Assembly (NCBI GenBank): GCA_016793305.1
Contig: JAEUHU010000078.1
Span: 1 to 5,590 of the forward strand
Reading direction: 5' to 3'
Length of the DNA: 5,590 nucleotides
From: Planctomycetota bacterium
Lineage (GTDB): Bacteria; Planctomycetota; UBA1135; UBA2386
Position numbers and translations under genes: made by a program. The notes below the pieces were generated by a model. It saw nothing but the letters and a program-made list of their open reading frames with translations. It had not been told where the DNA came from and ran no database searches. Position 1 is the first letter of the stretch, and each line of letters starts with the position of its first letter. Positions 1 to 5,590 of this stretch are shown here, piece by piece.

Positions 1-236
1 GCGCGCACCGTGCCGATCGAGGTCGTCGAACGCGCGAACGGCCGGCTGGTCACGGTCGCCGCCTCGACCGCCCACATCGGCGGCGGCTGGGCAGCCGCGG
101 CGGCGGCAGCCGCTTCGCTCGCGGCGGCCTTCCAGAGGTACAGGCCCGCACCGACGCCGAGGGCGACCAGCACGAGCAGGACGGACGCGACCACCACCGA
201 GGAGGTCGAAAGGGGCTTGGGGGCAGACATGGGCAT
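1..236 (-). CDS. RND efflux periplasmic adaptor (membrane fusion protein), N-terminal part, cut by the window edge
   Basis: About 78 residues are visible. A short basic/polar head is followed by one hydrophobic segment (about residues 14-35, rich in V, L, A and G, ending LYLWK), then an Ala-rich linker with a PPP turn. After this comes the start of a globular domain containing TTSIGTVRA. A single N-terminal anchor followed by a beta-strand leading into a GTVRA-type motif is typical of the HlyD/MexA-like adaptors that join an inner-membrane RND pump to an outer-membrane channel. The partner pump would lie beyond the left edge. Two in-frame ATG codons exist, at 236 and 230. Neither has a strong ribosome binding site, though AAGA lies six bases before the second, so the start is uncertain by two residues. 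The gene lies 76 bases after the tetR stop codon on the same strand, with an operator-like palindrome in between. An ABC-type or HlyD secretion adaptor remains possible, because the diagnostic domains are outside the window. Confidence 0.78.
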   Translation of the reverse strand, partial: MPMSAPKPLSTSSVVVASVLLVLVALGVGAGLYLWKAAASEAAAAAAAAQPPPMWAVEAATVTSRPFARSTTSIGTVR

Positions 237-244
237 TCTTACGC

Positions 245-258
245 GTAGACCGGTCGAC
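245..258. promoter_or_regulatory. Putative TetR operator in front of the efflux adaptor gene
   Basis: The 14-base sequence GTAGACCGGTCGAC is a near-perfect palindrome with the core GACCGGTC at 248-255. Its first 12 bases (245-256) are identical to 987-998 in the region upstream of tetR. It ends nine bases before the upstream ATG of the adaptor gene, so a bound repressor could block transcription or initiation there. Repressor binding is inferred from the shared sequence and the position. Compared with the tetR-proximal site, only one of the two outer half-sites is kept, so binding may be weaker. I see no convincing -35/-10 pair belonging to this site. Confidence 0.5.
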
Positions 259-312
259 TCCGGCGGAGCCGAACGGAGGGTTGAAGTTCCGAGTGTCGGC
301 AGGCAGCCGGCA

Positions 313-948
313 TCACAGGGATTTGCTCGGGCCGGTGCCGCCGGTGGTTCCGTCGGCCGGCGGCCGACCGAACAGGGTGTCGAAGACGAACGCGAGGAAG
401 TCGTCCAGGGCGTTGATGTTGCGCTCGATCTGCATGCGCATCCCGGCACCTTCCCACAGCATCACGAGCACGTTTCCGAGCCGATCGGCGTCGTGCTTGC
501 GGTCGATCTCGCCGGCCGCCTGGCCTTCGCGGATGACCTGGGCCAGGAGCGCACTCCACTGCTGGTAGCAGCAGCGCACCGCCGCGTGCACCGACTCACT
601 GAGGTTCGCCGTCTCGAGGGCGACCTTCGAGATCACGCACTCGACCGACGGTCCCGAGCACGCGCAGTCCTCGCGCCCCTTCTCGAACATGCGGCGGAGG
701 CGGGCCAACGGGGTCAGCTTGCGGTCGGCGAGGATCGGCTTCAGCTCCGCCAGGTAGCCGTCGCGGGTGCGCTCGATCAGCGCCACACCGAACTCCTCCT
801 TCGAACCGAAGTAGTGGTAGAACGAGCCCTTGGGGACGCCGGCCAGCTGCAGGACCTCACTGAGCCCAGTGCCGTTGAAGCCCTGCTTCAGGATCAGCTG
901 GGTGCCCGCCTCGAGCAGGCGTTCGCGGGTGTCTTGGTCGGGAGCCAT
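313..948 (-). CDS. NemR/AcuR-like TetR-family transcriptional repressor
   Basis: This 211-residue protein has the usual length and layout of a TetR regulator. The N-terminal DNA-binding domain covers about residues 6-52, with a helix-turn-helix around residues 27-48 (GTGLSEVLQLAGVPKGSFYHYF region) and the family's typical KGSFYHYF...SKE run. The remainder is a helical ligand-binding and dimerisation domain. FNGTGLSEVL, PKGSFYHYF and the later C-x3-K...E-x2-NLSE pattern (residues 104-118) match the E. coli NemR subgroup, which senses electrophiles and reactive chlorine. Cys104 aligns by eye with the NemR sensing cysteine. There are four further cysteines (95, 97, 126, 127), but the lysine that NemR pairs with its cysteine appears to be Gln173 here. 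The ATG at 948 is the only reasonable start, and no clear Shine-Dalgarno sequence precedes it. The next gene on the same strand is an efflux adaptor, and palindromes flank tetR on both sides. Autoregulation and control of the pump are therefore inferred. The actual inducer cannot be told from the sequence. Confidence 0.9.
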   Translation of the reverse strand: MAPDQDTRERLLEAGTQLILKQGFNGTGLSEVLQLAGVPKGSFYHYFGSKEEFGVALIERTRDGYLAELKPILADRKLTPLARLRRMFEKGREDCACSGPSVECVISKVALETANLSESVHAAVRCCYQQWSALLAQVIREGQAAGEIDRKHDADRLGNVLVMLWEGAGMRMQIERNINALDDFLAFVFDTLFGRPPADGTTGGTGPSKSL

Positions 949-987
949 GTGGGTGTCGGTCGGGGCTGGGCGGAGCGGCAGGCTGAG

Positions 988-1003
988 TAGACCGGTCGGT
1001 CTA
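988..1003. promoter_or_regulatory. TetR operator upstream of tetR
   Basis: TAGACCGGTCGGTCTA has perfect six-base inverted arms (TAGACC and GGTCTA) around a four-base centre. It lies 40 bases upstream of the tetR ATG and overlaps the predicted -10 box and transcription start, which is the expected position for an autorepressed TetR gene. Twelve bases (987-998) recur exactly at 245-256 in front of the adaptor gene. As I recall, TAGACC/GGTCTA half-sites are common among operators of this TetR subgroup. That is from memory and has not been checked. Confidence 0.72.
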
Positions 1004-1028
1004 TAGCCACGCGGCCCGCCTCACGCAA
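1000..1028 (-). promoter_or_regulatory. Predicted sigma-70 type promoter for tetR
   Basis: On the minus strand TTGCGT (1028-1023) and TATAGA (1005-1000) are separated by exactly 17 bases. The -10 box fits moderately and the -35 box only in its TTG. The AT-rich stretch stands out in very G+C-rich surroundings. The -10 box shares bases with the palindromic operator, and the expected start point falls inside it, so a bound repressor would exclude RNA polymerase. The leader to the ATG would be about 45 bases. The -35 box begins only ten bases past the alkB stop codon, so alkB read-through could also reach tetR. Confidence 0.45.
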
Positions 1029-1037
1029 GCCTCGACT

Positions 1038-1706
1038 TCAACTCGACGCTGCAGACGGCGCCGTGGTGACGCGGAACGTCAGGTTCCAACGCGCCGGTCC
1101 CACCGCCGGGTGCACCCCGTCCCGCACGGGCAACACGCCGTGGAAACACAGCCGCGAGGCGCCGCCGAACACCACCACGTCGCCGTGCCCCAACGGCAGG
1201 CGCTGCACCGGACCCGACCGGGTGCGCCCACCGAACAGGAACGTCGCCGGCAGGCCGAGCGAGACCGAGACGATCGGCCACGTGAAGTCGGCCTCGTCGC
1301 GGTCCTGGTGCAGCGTCATGCGCGCGCCCGGCGCGTAGCGGTTGAGCAGGCACGCATCCGGCGCGAAGTCGGCCCAGCCGGCGACCGCCGCCGCGCGCGC
1401 GGCGAGCGCTCGCAACACCGCCGGCATCGCCGGCCACGGCCGACCGCTGGTCGGATCGCACGCTTCGTAGCGATAGCCGCGCCGGTCGCTGACCCAGCCG
1501 CGTACGCCGCAGTTGCTCATCGCCACCGACATGCGCTTGCCACCCGGCGTCTCGACGTGCCGCAGCGGCGCCGCCGCGACCACCGCATCGATCGCCGCGA
1601 GCAGGTGCGGCGCGTCCGCCAGCGCCAGACCGCGCAGCAGGAAGGCGCCGTCGGCGAACGTCTCGACCGCCGGCGGCCTCGCGAAGTCGAACTGGCCTTG
1701 CCCCAC
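1038..1706 (-). CDS. alkB: Alpha-ketoglutarate-dependent DNA dealkylase AlkB
   Basis: AlkB uses Fe(II), O2 and 2-oxoglutarate to oxidise methyl groups off 1-methyladenine and 3-methylcytosine, restoring the base directly. The 222-residue product is collinear with E. coli AlkB (216 residues) over almost its whole length. The nucleotide-lid motif TPGGKRMSVAMSNCG is at about residues 53-67, and WPAMP is at 91-95. DACLLNRYAPGA is at about 117-128, and the iron ligands are His133 and Asp135 (LHQDRDE) and His189 (CFHG). The 2-oxoglutarate-binding RWNLTFR motif spans 206-212 with both arginines. I chose the GTG at 1706 because it gives the right length, begins one base after the ada stop codon, and has GAGG six bases upstream. 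The GTG start and one-base gap suggest translational coupling to ada. No terminator is evident after the stop. The identification is secure; the exact start is slightly less so. Confidence 0.95.
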   Translation of the reverse strand: MGQGQFDFARPPAVETFADGAFLLRGLALADAPHLLAAIDAVVAAAPLRHVETPGGKRMSVAMSNCGVRGWVSDRRGYRYEACDPTSGRPWPAMPAVLRALAARAAAVAGWADFAPDACLLNRYAPGARMTLHQDRDEADFTWPIVSVSLGLPATFLFGGRTRSGPVQRLPLGHGDVVVFGGASRLCFHGVLPVRDGVHPAVGPARWNLTFRVTTAPSAASS

Positions 1707-1707
1707 G

Positions 1708-2766
1708 TCAGCCCTCGCTCCCGGGCTCGGCCCCTTCGCGACGCAACAGCGCCCGCTTCTTCGCCACGCCCCAGCGATAGCCGGCGAGCGACCCGTCGCC
1801 GCGCACGACACGATGGCACGGCACCAGCACCGCGAGTGGATTCGCGGCACACGCCGCCGCGACCGCACGCGCACCACGCGGCGAACCGAGCCGCGCCGCG
1901 AGCGACGCGTAGTCGATCGTGCGCCCGGCCGGGATCCGCTGCAGTGCCTGCCAGACGCGCTGCTGGAACGCGGTGCCGCGCACGTCGAACGGCAACCCCG
2001 GATCCACGGCAGCGCCGTCGACGCAGGCGAGCACCGCCCGCACCCGCGCGACGAACGCGGCGTCCCCGCGCACGCACCGACCGCGCGGGAACCGTTCCGC
2101 CAGTTCCTGCTGCAGCGTCGCGTCGTCGTCGCCGAGCAGCACCGCACTCAGCCCGCGCGCCGTCGCCGCCACCAGCACCCGACCCAGCGTGCACGGCGCG
2201 ACGTGGAACTCGAGGCGCTCGCCGGCACCGCCGGCCTTCGCACGGCGCGGCGCCATGCCCAGCACCCGTTCGGCATCGGCGTGCAGGCGACTCGACGACG
2301 CGTAGCCCGACGCCTGCTGGGCCGCGGTCACGCGCTCGCCACGCGCCAGCGCGCGGCGCAGCCGTTCCACACGCACCGCCGTCGCGTAGCCACGCGGCGT
2401 GGTGCCGACCACCGCGCGGAACGTGCGCTGCAGGTGGAACGGGCTGTAGCCCGCGAACGCCGCGAGTTCGGCGAGCGTCGGCGGCGCCTCGGCGGCCTCG
2501 ATGTGCCGGCAGAGCGCCAGCACCCAAGCCCGGGTCGCTGCGTCGCTGCCGAGCCGCGTGTCGGGACGGCACCGCTTGCAGGCTCGATAGCCGGCGGTGC
2601 GGGCCGCCGCGCCGTCGGCGAAGAACTGCACGTTCGCGCGGTTCGGACGACGCGCTCCGCACGACGGGCGGCAGTAGATGCCGGTGGTGCGCACCGCGAA
2701 CACGAAGCACCCGTCGCACCGAGCGTCGCGCGCGCACACCGCGCGCCACTTCGCGGCTTCGTCCAT
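1708..2766 (-). CDS. ada: Ada: bifunctional DNA methyltransferase and transcriptional activator of the adaptive response
   Basis: Ada transfers methyl groups from damaged DNA to its own cysteines. Methylated at its N-terminus, it activates ada, alkB and related genes. The 352-residue protein matches E. coli Ada (354) in length and domain order. Residues 1-75 form the zinc domain with Cys32, Cys36, Cys63 and Cys66; Cys32 is the expected phosphotriester methyl acceptor. AraC-type DNA binding covers about residues 80-175, with helix-turn-helix segments around 96-118 and 147-170. Residues 187-345 form the O6-methylguanine methyltransferase domain, with RGTAFQQRVWQAL at 263-275 and the active site PCHRVVRG at 316-323 (acceptor Cys317). 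All key residues are present, so both repair activities and the activator switch should work. The ATG at 2766 places the N-terminus where E. coli Ada begins. A GTG 33 bases further upstream is an alternative, and neither has a strong ribosome binding site. The gene lies 113 bases after copA and directly before alkB. Confidence 0.96.
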   Translation of the reverse strand: MDEAAKWRAVCARDARCDGCFVFAVRTTGIYCRPSCGARRPNRANVQFFADGAAARTAGYRACKRCRPDTRLGSDAATRAWVLALCRHIEAAEAPPTLAELAAFAGYSPFHLQRTFRAVVGTTPRGYATAVRVERLRRALARGERVTAAQQASGYASSSRLHADAERVLGMAPRRAKAGGAGERLEFHVAPCTLGRVLVAATARGLSAVLLGDDDATLQQELAERFPRGRCVRGDAAFVARVRAVLACVDGAAVDPGLPFDVRGTAFQQRVWQALQRIPAGRTIDYASLAARLGSPRGARAVAAACAANPLAVLVPCHRVVRGDGSLAGYRWGVAKKRALLRREGAEPGSEG

Positions 2767-2879
2767 GGACCCGACCGGCGGTTCGTTCGTCGCTGCCACG
2801 CCCGGCAAACTACCGAACCCACGGCGGCCTGCACTCCGCTTCTTGCGGTCGAACTCGACGCCGCCGCGACGACGGTGCA

Positions 2880-5129
2880 TCAGCCTGCGCCGAGCGGGCG
2901 GAAGCGCCGCAGCCACAACGAACTCACCAGCACCGACACACTCGACAGCGACATCGCGGCACTGGCGAACACCGGCGACAGCACGAAGCCCTGGGCCGCG
3001 AACACGCCGGCGGCCAACGGAATGCCGAGCAGGTTGTAGACCGAAGCCCACAGCAGATTGCGCCGGATCGTCCGCATCGTCGCGCGCGCGAGCCGCAACA
3101 CCGTCGGCACCCCGTGCAGTCCGCCGCGCAGCAGCACGACGTCGGCTGCCGCGGCGGCGACGTCGGTGCCACTGCCGACCACGATGCCGAGGTCGGCGGC
3201 GGCGAGAGCCGGCGCATCGTTGACGCCGTCGCCGACCATCGCGACGCGATGGCCCGCGGCCTGCTCGGCGGCGAGCCACGCGGCCTTGTCCTCGGGCAGC
3301 AGTTCGGCCGCGACCGCCGTGACGCCGAGGTCGGCGGCGATGCCGCGCGCCACGCCCGCCCGATCGCCGCTCAGCATGCCGACGCGCACGCCGAGGGCCC
3401 GCAGCTGCTCCACGATGCCCGCCGCTTCCGAGCGCAGCGTGTCGGCGAACGCCAACAGCCCGAGCAGCCGTTCTCCGCGCGCCACCAGCAACGCACTTCG
3501 CCCAGTGGCGGCGAGCGCGTCGATGCGAGCGACGAGCGCCGTCACGTCGACGCCTTCGTCGGCGAGCCACGCCGACCTGCCGACGCGCACCAGCGCGCCG
3601 TCGACGCGGGCCATCGCCCCGCGCGCCGGCACCGCCGCGAACCCATGGGCTCCATCCGAGGCCAGACCGCGCGCGCGCGCCGCCGCGACGATCGCCCGCG
3701 CGAACGGATGTTCGCTGCCGAGCTCGACGGCCGCCGCCGAACGCAGCAGTTCGTTCTCGTCGATGCCGATCGCCGGCTCGACCACGACCAGCTGCGGCGC
3801 ACCGTTCGTCAGCGTGCCGGTCTTGTCGAAGCACACGGTGTCGATGCGACTCGCCGTCTCGAGCACGGTGCCGGTGCGGAACAGCACGCCGAGCGAAGCG
3901 CCGCGCCCTGCGCCGACCGCGACCGCCGCCGGCGTCGCGAGCCCCAAGGCACAAGGACAGGCGATCACCAGCACGGCGACCATGCGTTCGACGGCGAGTG
4001 CATGGCCGCCGGAACCTTCGGCCAGCGCCAGGTGCACGACCAACGTCAGCAGCGCCACCAGCAGCACGCCCGGAACGAACGCCGCTGCGACCCGGTCGGC
4101 GAAGCGGGCGATCGGCGCGCGCGATCCTTGCGCCTCGGCGACCGCCGCGGCGATGCGCTGCACGGCGGTCGCTTCGCCGGTCCGATCGAGCTGCACCAGC
4201 AAGGCACCCGTGGTGACGAGGCTGCCACCGACGACGCGCTGCCCCACCCTCTTGTCGACCGGTGCGCTCTCGCCGGTCAGCAGCGACTCGTCGACCGCCG
4301 AGCCGCCCTCGACCACGGCCCCGTCGCCGGGCACACGCTGGCCCGGCCGCACGCGCACGCGGTCGCCGACGCGCAGCTGCGGCACCGGCACCTCCCGTTC
4401 GTGCTCCTGCCCGTCGTCGCCGCGTTCGAGCCGCTGCGCCATCGCCGGCACCAGCGCGTGCAGCGCCCGCACCGCGTCACCGAGTTGCCAGCGGGCGCGC
4501 GACTCGAGCAGCTTGCCGAACAGCACGAACGTGACGATCGCAGCCGCCGCCTCGAAGTAGACGTGGCCGCCAGCCGTGCCGCGAACCGTCGCGGCGATCG
4601 TGACGAACGCCGACCAGGCGAACGCCGCCGACGCGCCGAGCGCCACCAGCGTGTTCATGTCCGGACTGCGGTGCCGCACTGCGACCACGCCGAGCCGCAG
4701 GAACCGTCGGCCCGGTCCGAACAGCACGAACGCTGCCAGCACCAGCTGCAGCCACCGCCCCGGCGGCGCGTCGGCGAACGGGATCGCGCCGTGCGCCATG
4801 CCGAGCCCGAGCAGCGGCACGGTCGCGACGGCGGCCGCGAGCACGCTGCGCCGCAGCCCTCGCCGCTCGTTCGCTTCGTCCGGCGGCACGACGCCGAGCA
4901 CCTTGCTGCCGGCGACGGCTGGCACCGCGACGCCGAAGCCGAGCGCTTCGATCGAGGTGACCAGGTCGCTGGCACGCACCCGCACCGGATCGAAGGCGAT
5001 GCGCGCCTGGTTGGTCGCGAGGTTGACCTGCGCCGAAGCGACGCCGTCGACCTGGCCGAGCGTGCGTTCGATGCGGCGCACGCAGCCGGCGCAGGTCATG
5101 CCGCGGATGTCGAGGGTCGTCGTGTCCAT
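2880..5129 (-). CDS. copA: Cu(+)-exporting P1B-type ATPase
   Basis: This inner-membrane pump uses ATP to export Cu(+) (or Ag(+)) from the cytoplasm. The 749-residue protein begins with one heavy-metal-associated domain (residues 1-70; GMTCAGC with Cys13 and Cys16). Transmembrane helices follow between about 93 and 210, with the actuator-domain TGES at 285-288. Two more helices hold the intramembrane metal site Cys-Pro-Cys at 391-393. The phosphorylation motif DKTGT starts at 435 (Asp435 is phosphorylated), followed by SEHPF at 472-476 with the nucleotide-binding His-Pro, and GDGVND at 633-638. The last two helices carry Tyr698-Asn699 and the M-x-L-S-S run at 726-730. CPC with YN and MxxSS is the copper/silver-type (P1B-1) signature, which argues against zinc or cadmium transport. 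Length is normal for a one-HMA-domain CopA. The ATG at 5129 begins directly before the HMA domain, with AGGA 12 bases upstream, a longer spacing than usual. No CueR or CsoR gene, nor an obvious CueR-type box, lies nearby. Confidence 0.95.
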   Translation of the reverse strand: MDTTTLDIRGMTCAGCVRRIERTLGQVDGVASAQVNLATNQARIAFDPVRVRASDLVTSIEALGFGVAVPAVAGSKVLGVVPPDEANERRGLRRSVLAAAVATVPLLGLGMAHGAIPFADAPPGRWLQLVLAAFVLFGPGRRFLRLGVVAVRHRSPDMNTLVALGASAAFAWSAFVTIAATVRGTAGGHVYFEAAAAIVTFVLFGKLLESRARWQLGDAVRALHALVPAMAQRLERGDDGQEHEREVPVPQLRVGDRVRVRPGQRVPGDGAVVEGGSAVDESLLTGESAPVDKRVGQRVVGGSLVTTGALLVQLDRTGEATAVQRIAAAVAEAQGSRAPIARFADRVAAAFVPGVLLVALLTLVVHLALAEGSGGHALAVERMVAVLVIACPCALGLATPAAVAVGAGRGASLGVLFRTGTVLETASRIDTVCFDKTGTLTNGAPQLVVVEPAIGIDENELLRSAAAVELGSEHPFARAIVAAARARGLASDGAHGFAAVPARGAMARVDGALVRVGRSAWLADEGVDVTALVARIDALAATGRSALLVARGERLLGLLAFADTLRSEAAGIVEQLRALGVRVGMLSGDRAGVARGIAADLGVTAVAAELLPEDKAAWLAAEQAAGHRVAMVGDGVNDAPALAAADLGIVVGSGTDVAAAAADVVLLRGGLHGVPTVLRLARATMRTIRRNLLWASVYNLLGIPLAAGVFAAQGFVLSPVFASAAMSLSSVSVLVSSLWLRRFRPLGAG

Positions 5130-5167
5130 GCCGAGCGCGGTTCCTGGGCCATCGAGACCGCGGTTCC
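5122..5167 (-). repeat. Imperfect 23-base tandem repeat spanning the copA translation start
   Basis: On the minus strand two adjacent 23-base units (5167-5145 and 5144-5122) each begin GGAACCGCG and carry ATGG at the same internal position (unit bases 16-19). They agree at 16 of 23 positions by my count. The second unit holds the chosen copA ATG and its AGGA. The first holds an ATG that is out of frame with copA. This may be an old duplication of the start region or coincidence in G+C-rich DNA. Confidence 0.3.
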
Positions 5168-5170
5168 CAT

Positions 5171-5199
5171 GGTCGGCGCCAAGGAGCTCCGGCGCGACC
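5171..5199 (-). terminator. Hairpin between the glycosyltransferase gene and copA, possible terminator
   Basis: On the minus strand GGTCGCGCC pairs with GGCGCCGACC across a ten-base loop, giving nine base pairs with one bulged C. It lies 39 bases after the glycosyltransferase stop codon and 41 bases before the copA ATG. No T-run follows, so it is not a classical intrinsic terminator. It could instead stabilise the end of the upstream transcript or affect the copA leader. Confidence 0.3.
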
Positions 5200-5238
5200 G
5201 CCCTTCTGCGCACCGCCGAGCCCGCGGCGTTGCGGCGG

Positions 5239-5590
5239 TCATCCGACGCCCAGCTCCGCGAACAGCGCAGCCCAATCGGCCCGTTCCCGCGACGGACGGA
5301 AGCGCTCGCCGAGCTTCGCAGCCAGCGCTTCGAGTCCGGCCGCCCAGGCGCGATCGTCGACCAGTCGCTGCAGCAGTCGCGCGAGGGCGAAAGCGTCCCC
5401 GACCGGGAACAGGCCCGGCCAGTCGGCGCCGAGCAGACCCCGGTGCGCAGCGATGTCGCTGGCCAGCACCGGCACGTGTTGCACGATCGCCTCGACGACG
5501 GCGCCGGGGGCACCTTCGCTGCGCGAGGCGAGCACGAGACCACGGGCCGTGCGCAGCCGTTCGCGCGCGGCAGCCCTCGGCCAGGGCCCG
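5239..5590 (-). CDS. Glycosyltransferase (GT-B fold, group 1/GT4-like), C-terminal end, cut by the window edge
   Basis: The last 116 residues of a longer protein are visible, open to the right edge. The stretch GLVLASRSEGAPGAVVEAIV is the donor-sugar binding motif of retaining GT-B glycosyltransferases. It contains a Glu-x7-Glu pair (first Glu codon 5517-5515, second 5493-5491). The following PVLASDIAAHRGLLG and a GD-x-x-x-LA-x-LLQ-x-L helix match the usual end of the group 1 domain, where the nucleotide-sugar site is closed and the chain finishes in amphipathic helices. Such enzymes build surface polysaccharides, lipopolysaccharide or glycolipids; the acceptor and sugar cannot be told from this fragment. 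The GTG at 5535 lies inside the conserved domain and is not a real start, since the open frame continues beyond the window. The stop is at 5241-5239. Its role is probably unrelated to the copper pump downstream. Confidence 0.85.
   Translation of the reverse strand, partial: GPWPRAAARERLRTARGLVLASRSEGAPGAVVEAIVQHVPVLASDIAAHRGLLGADWPGLFPVGDAFALARLLQRLVDDRAWAAGLEALAAKLGERFRPSRERADWAALFAELGVG

Noticed and set aside
256..273. A small hairpin (GGCTCC, three-base loop, GGAGTC) between tetR and the adaptor gene, considered as a terminator
   Set aside because: It is short, has no T-run, and lies against the operator-like site, so I do not call it.
10..990. A 326-codon plus-strand open frame opposite tetR and the adaptor gene
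   Set aside because: It is low-complexity, rich in R, A, V and L, and antisense to two well-supported proteins. G+C-rich DNA readily leaves such frames open.
1707..2147. Extension of the alkB frame upstream into ada
   Set aside because: The extra residues are out-of-frame ada sequence, and the GTG at 1706 gives the normal AlkB length.
1513..3039. A 508-codon plus-strand open frame opposite alkB, ada and the end of copA
   Set aside because: It is dominated by Arg, Ala, Pro and His, has no recognisable domain, and crosses gene boundaries on the other strand. It is a shadow of the real genes.
2767..3954. N-terminal extension of the ada reading frame back into copA, suggesting a 748-residue fusion
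   Set aside because: The extension is Arg/Ala/Gly-rich out-of-frame copA sequence. The Ada domain architecture is complete from the ATG at 2766.
3058..4560. A 500-codon plus-strand open frame opposite copA
   Set aside because: It consists mostly of Ser, Ala, Thr, Arg and Pro and is fully antisense to a complete CopA with all its motifs.
5130..5543. Extension of the copA frame upstream into the glycosyltransferase gene
   Set aside because: The translation before 5129 has no copA-like features and overlaps the glycosyltransferase in another frame. The ATG at 5129 starts right at the metal-binding domain.

Overview
This is a high-G+C window from a Gram-negative bacterium. The N-terminus of an RND-type efflux adaptor implies an outer membrane, and the protein sequences look proteobacterial. 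I cannot place the genus. All six genes lie on the minus strand. Coding density is high, and the longest gap between genes is only 113 bases.

Read in the direction of transcription (right to left), the layout is as follows. At 5590-5239 is the C-terminal end of a GT-B glycosyltransferase. A short gap follows, holding a hairpin and an imperfect 23-base repeat. At 5129-2880 is a complete Cu(+)-exporting P1B-type ATPase (CopA). After 113 bases comes ada (2766-1708), a full-length bifunctional methyl-acceptor protein and transcription activator. alkB (1706-1038) follows one base after the ada stop codon and starts with GTG. After a short promoter/operator region comes a NemR-like TetR regulator (948-313). 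Last is the start of a periplasmic efflux adaptor gene (from 236 off the left edge).

There are two clear functional units. The first is an ada-alkB operon for the adaptive response to DNA alkylation. Ada removes methyl groups from O6-methylguanine and phosphotriesters, and AlkB oxidatively demethylates 1-methyladenine and 3-methylcytosine. The second is a TetR-controlled efflux unit. A 16-base site with perfect TAGACC/GGTCTA arms sits over the predicted tetR promoter, and a related site sharing 12 identical bases lies just before the adaptor gene. This suggests autoregulation together with control of the pump. copA stands between these and the glycosyltransferase with no visible local metal-responsive regulator.

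I see no mobile element, RNA gene or CRISPR array. I found no clear evidence of an undescribed system. The observations most worth a second look are the paired operators, the altered redox-sensor residues of the TetR protein, and the repeated translation-start region in front of copA.
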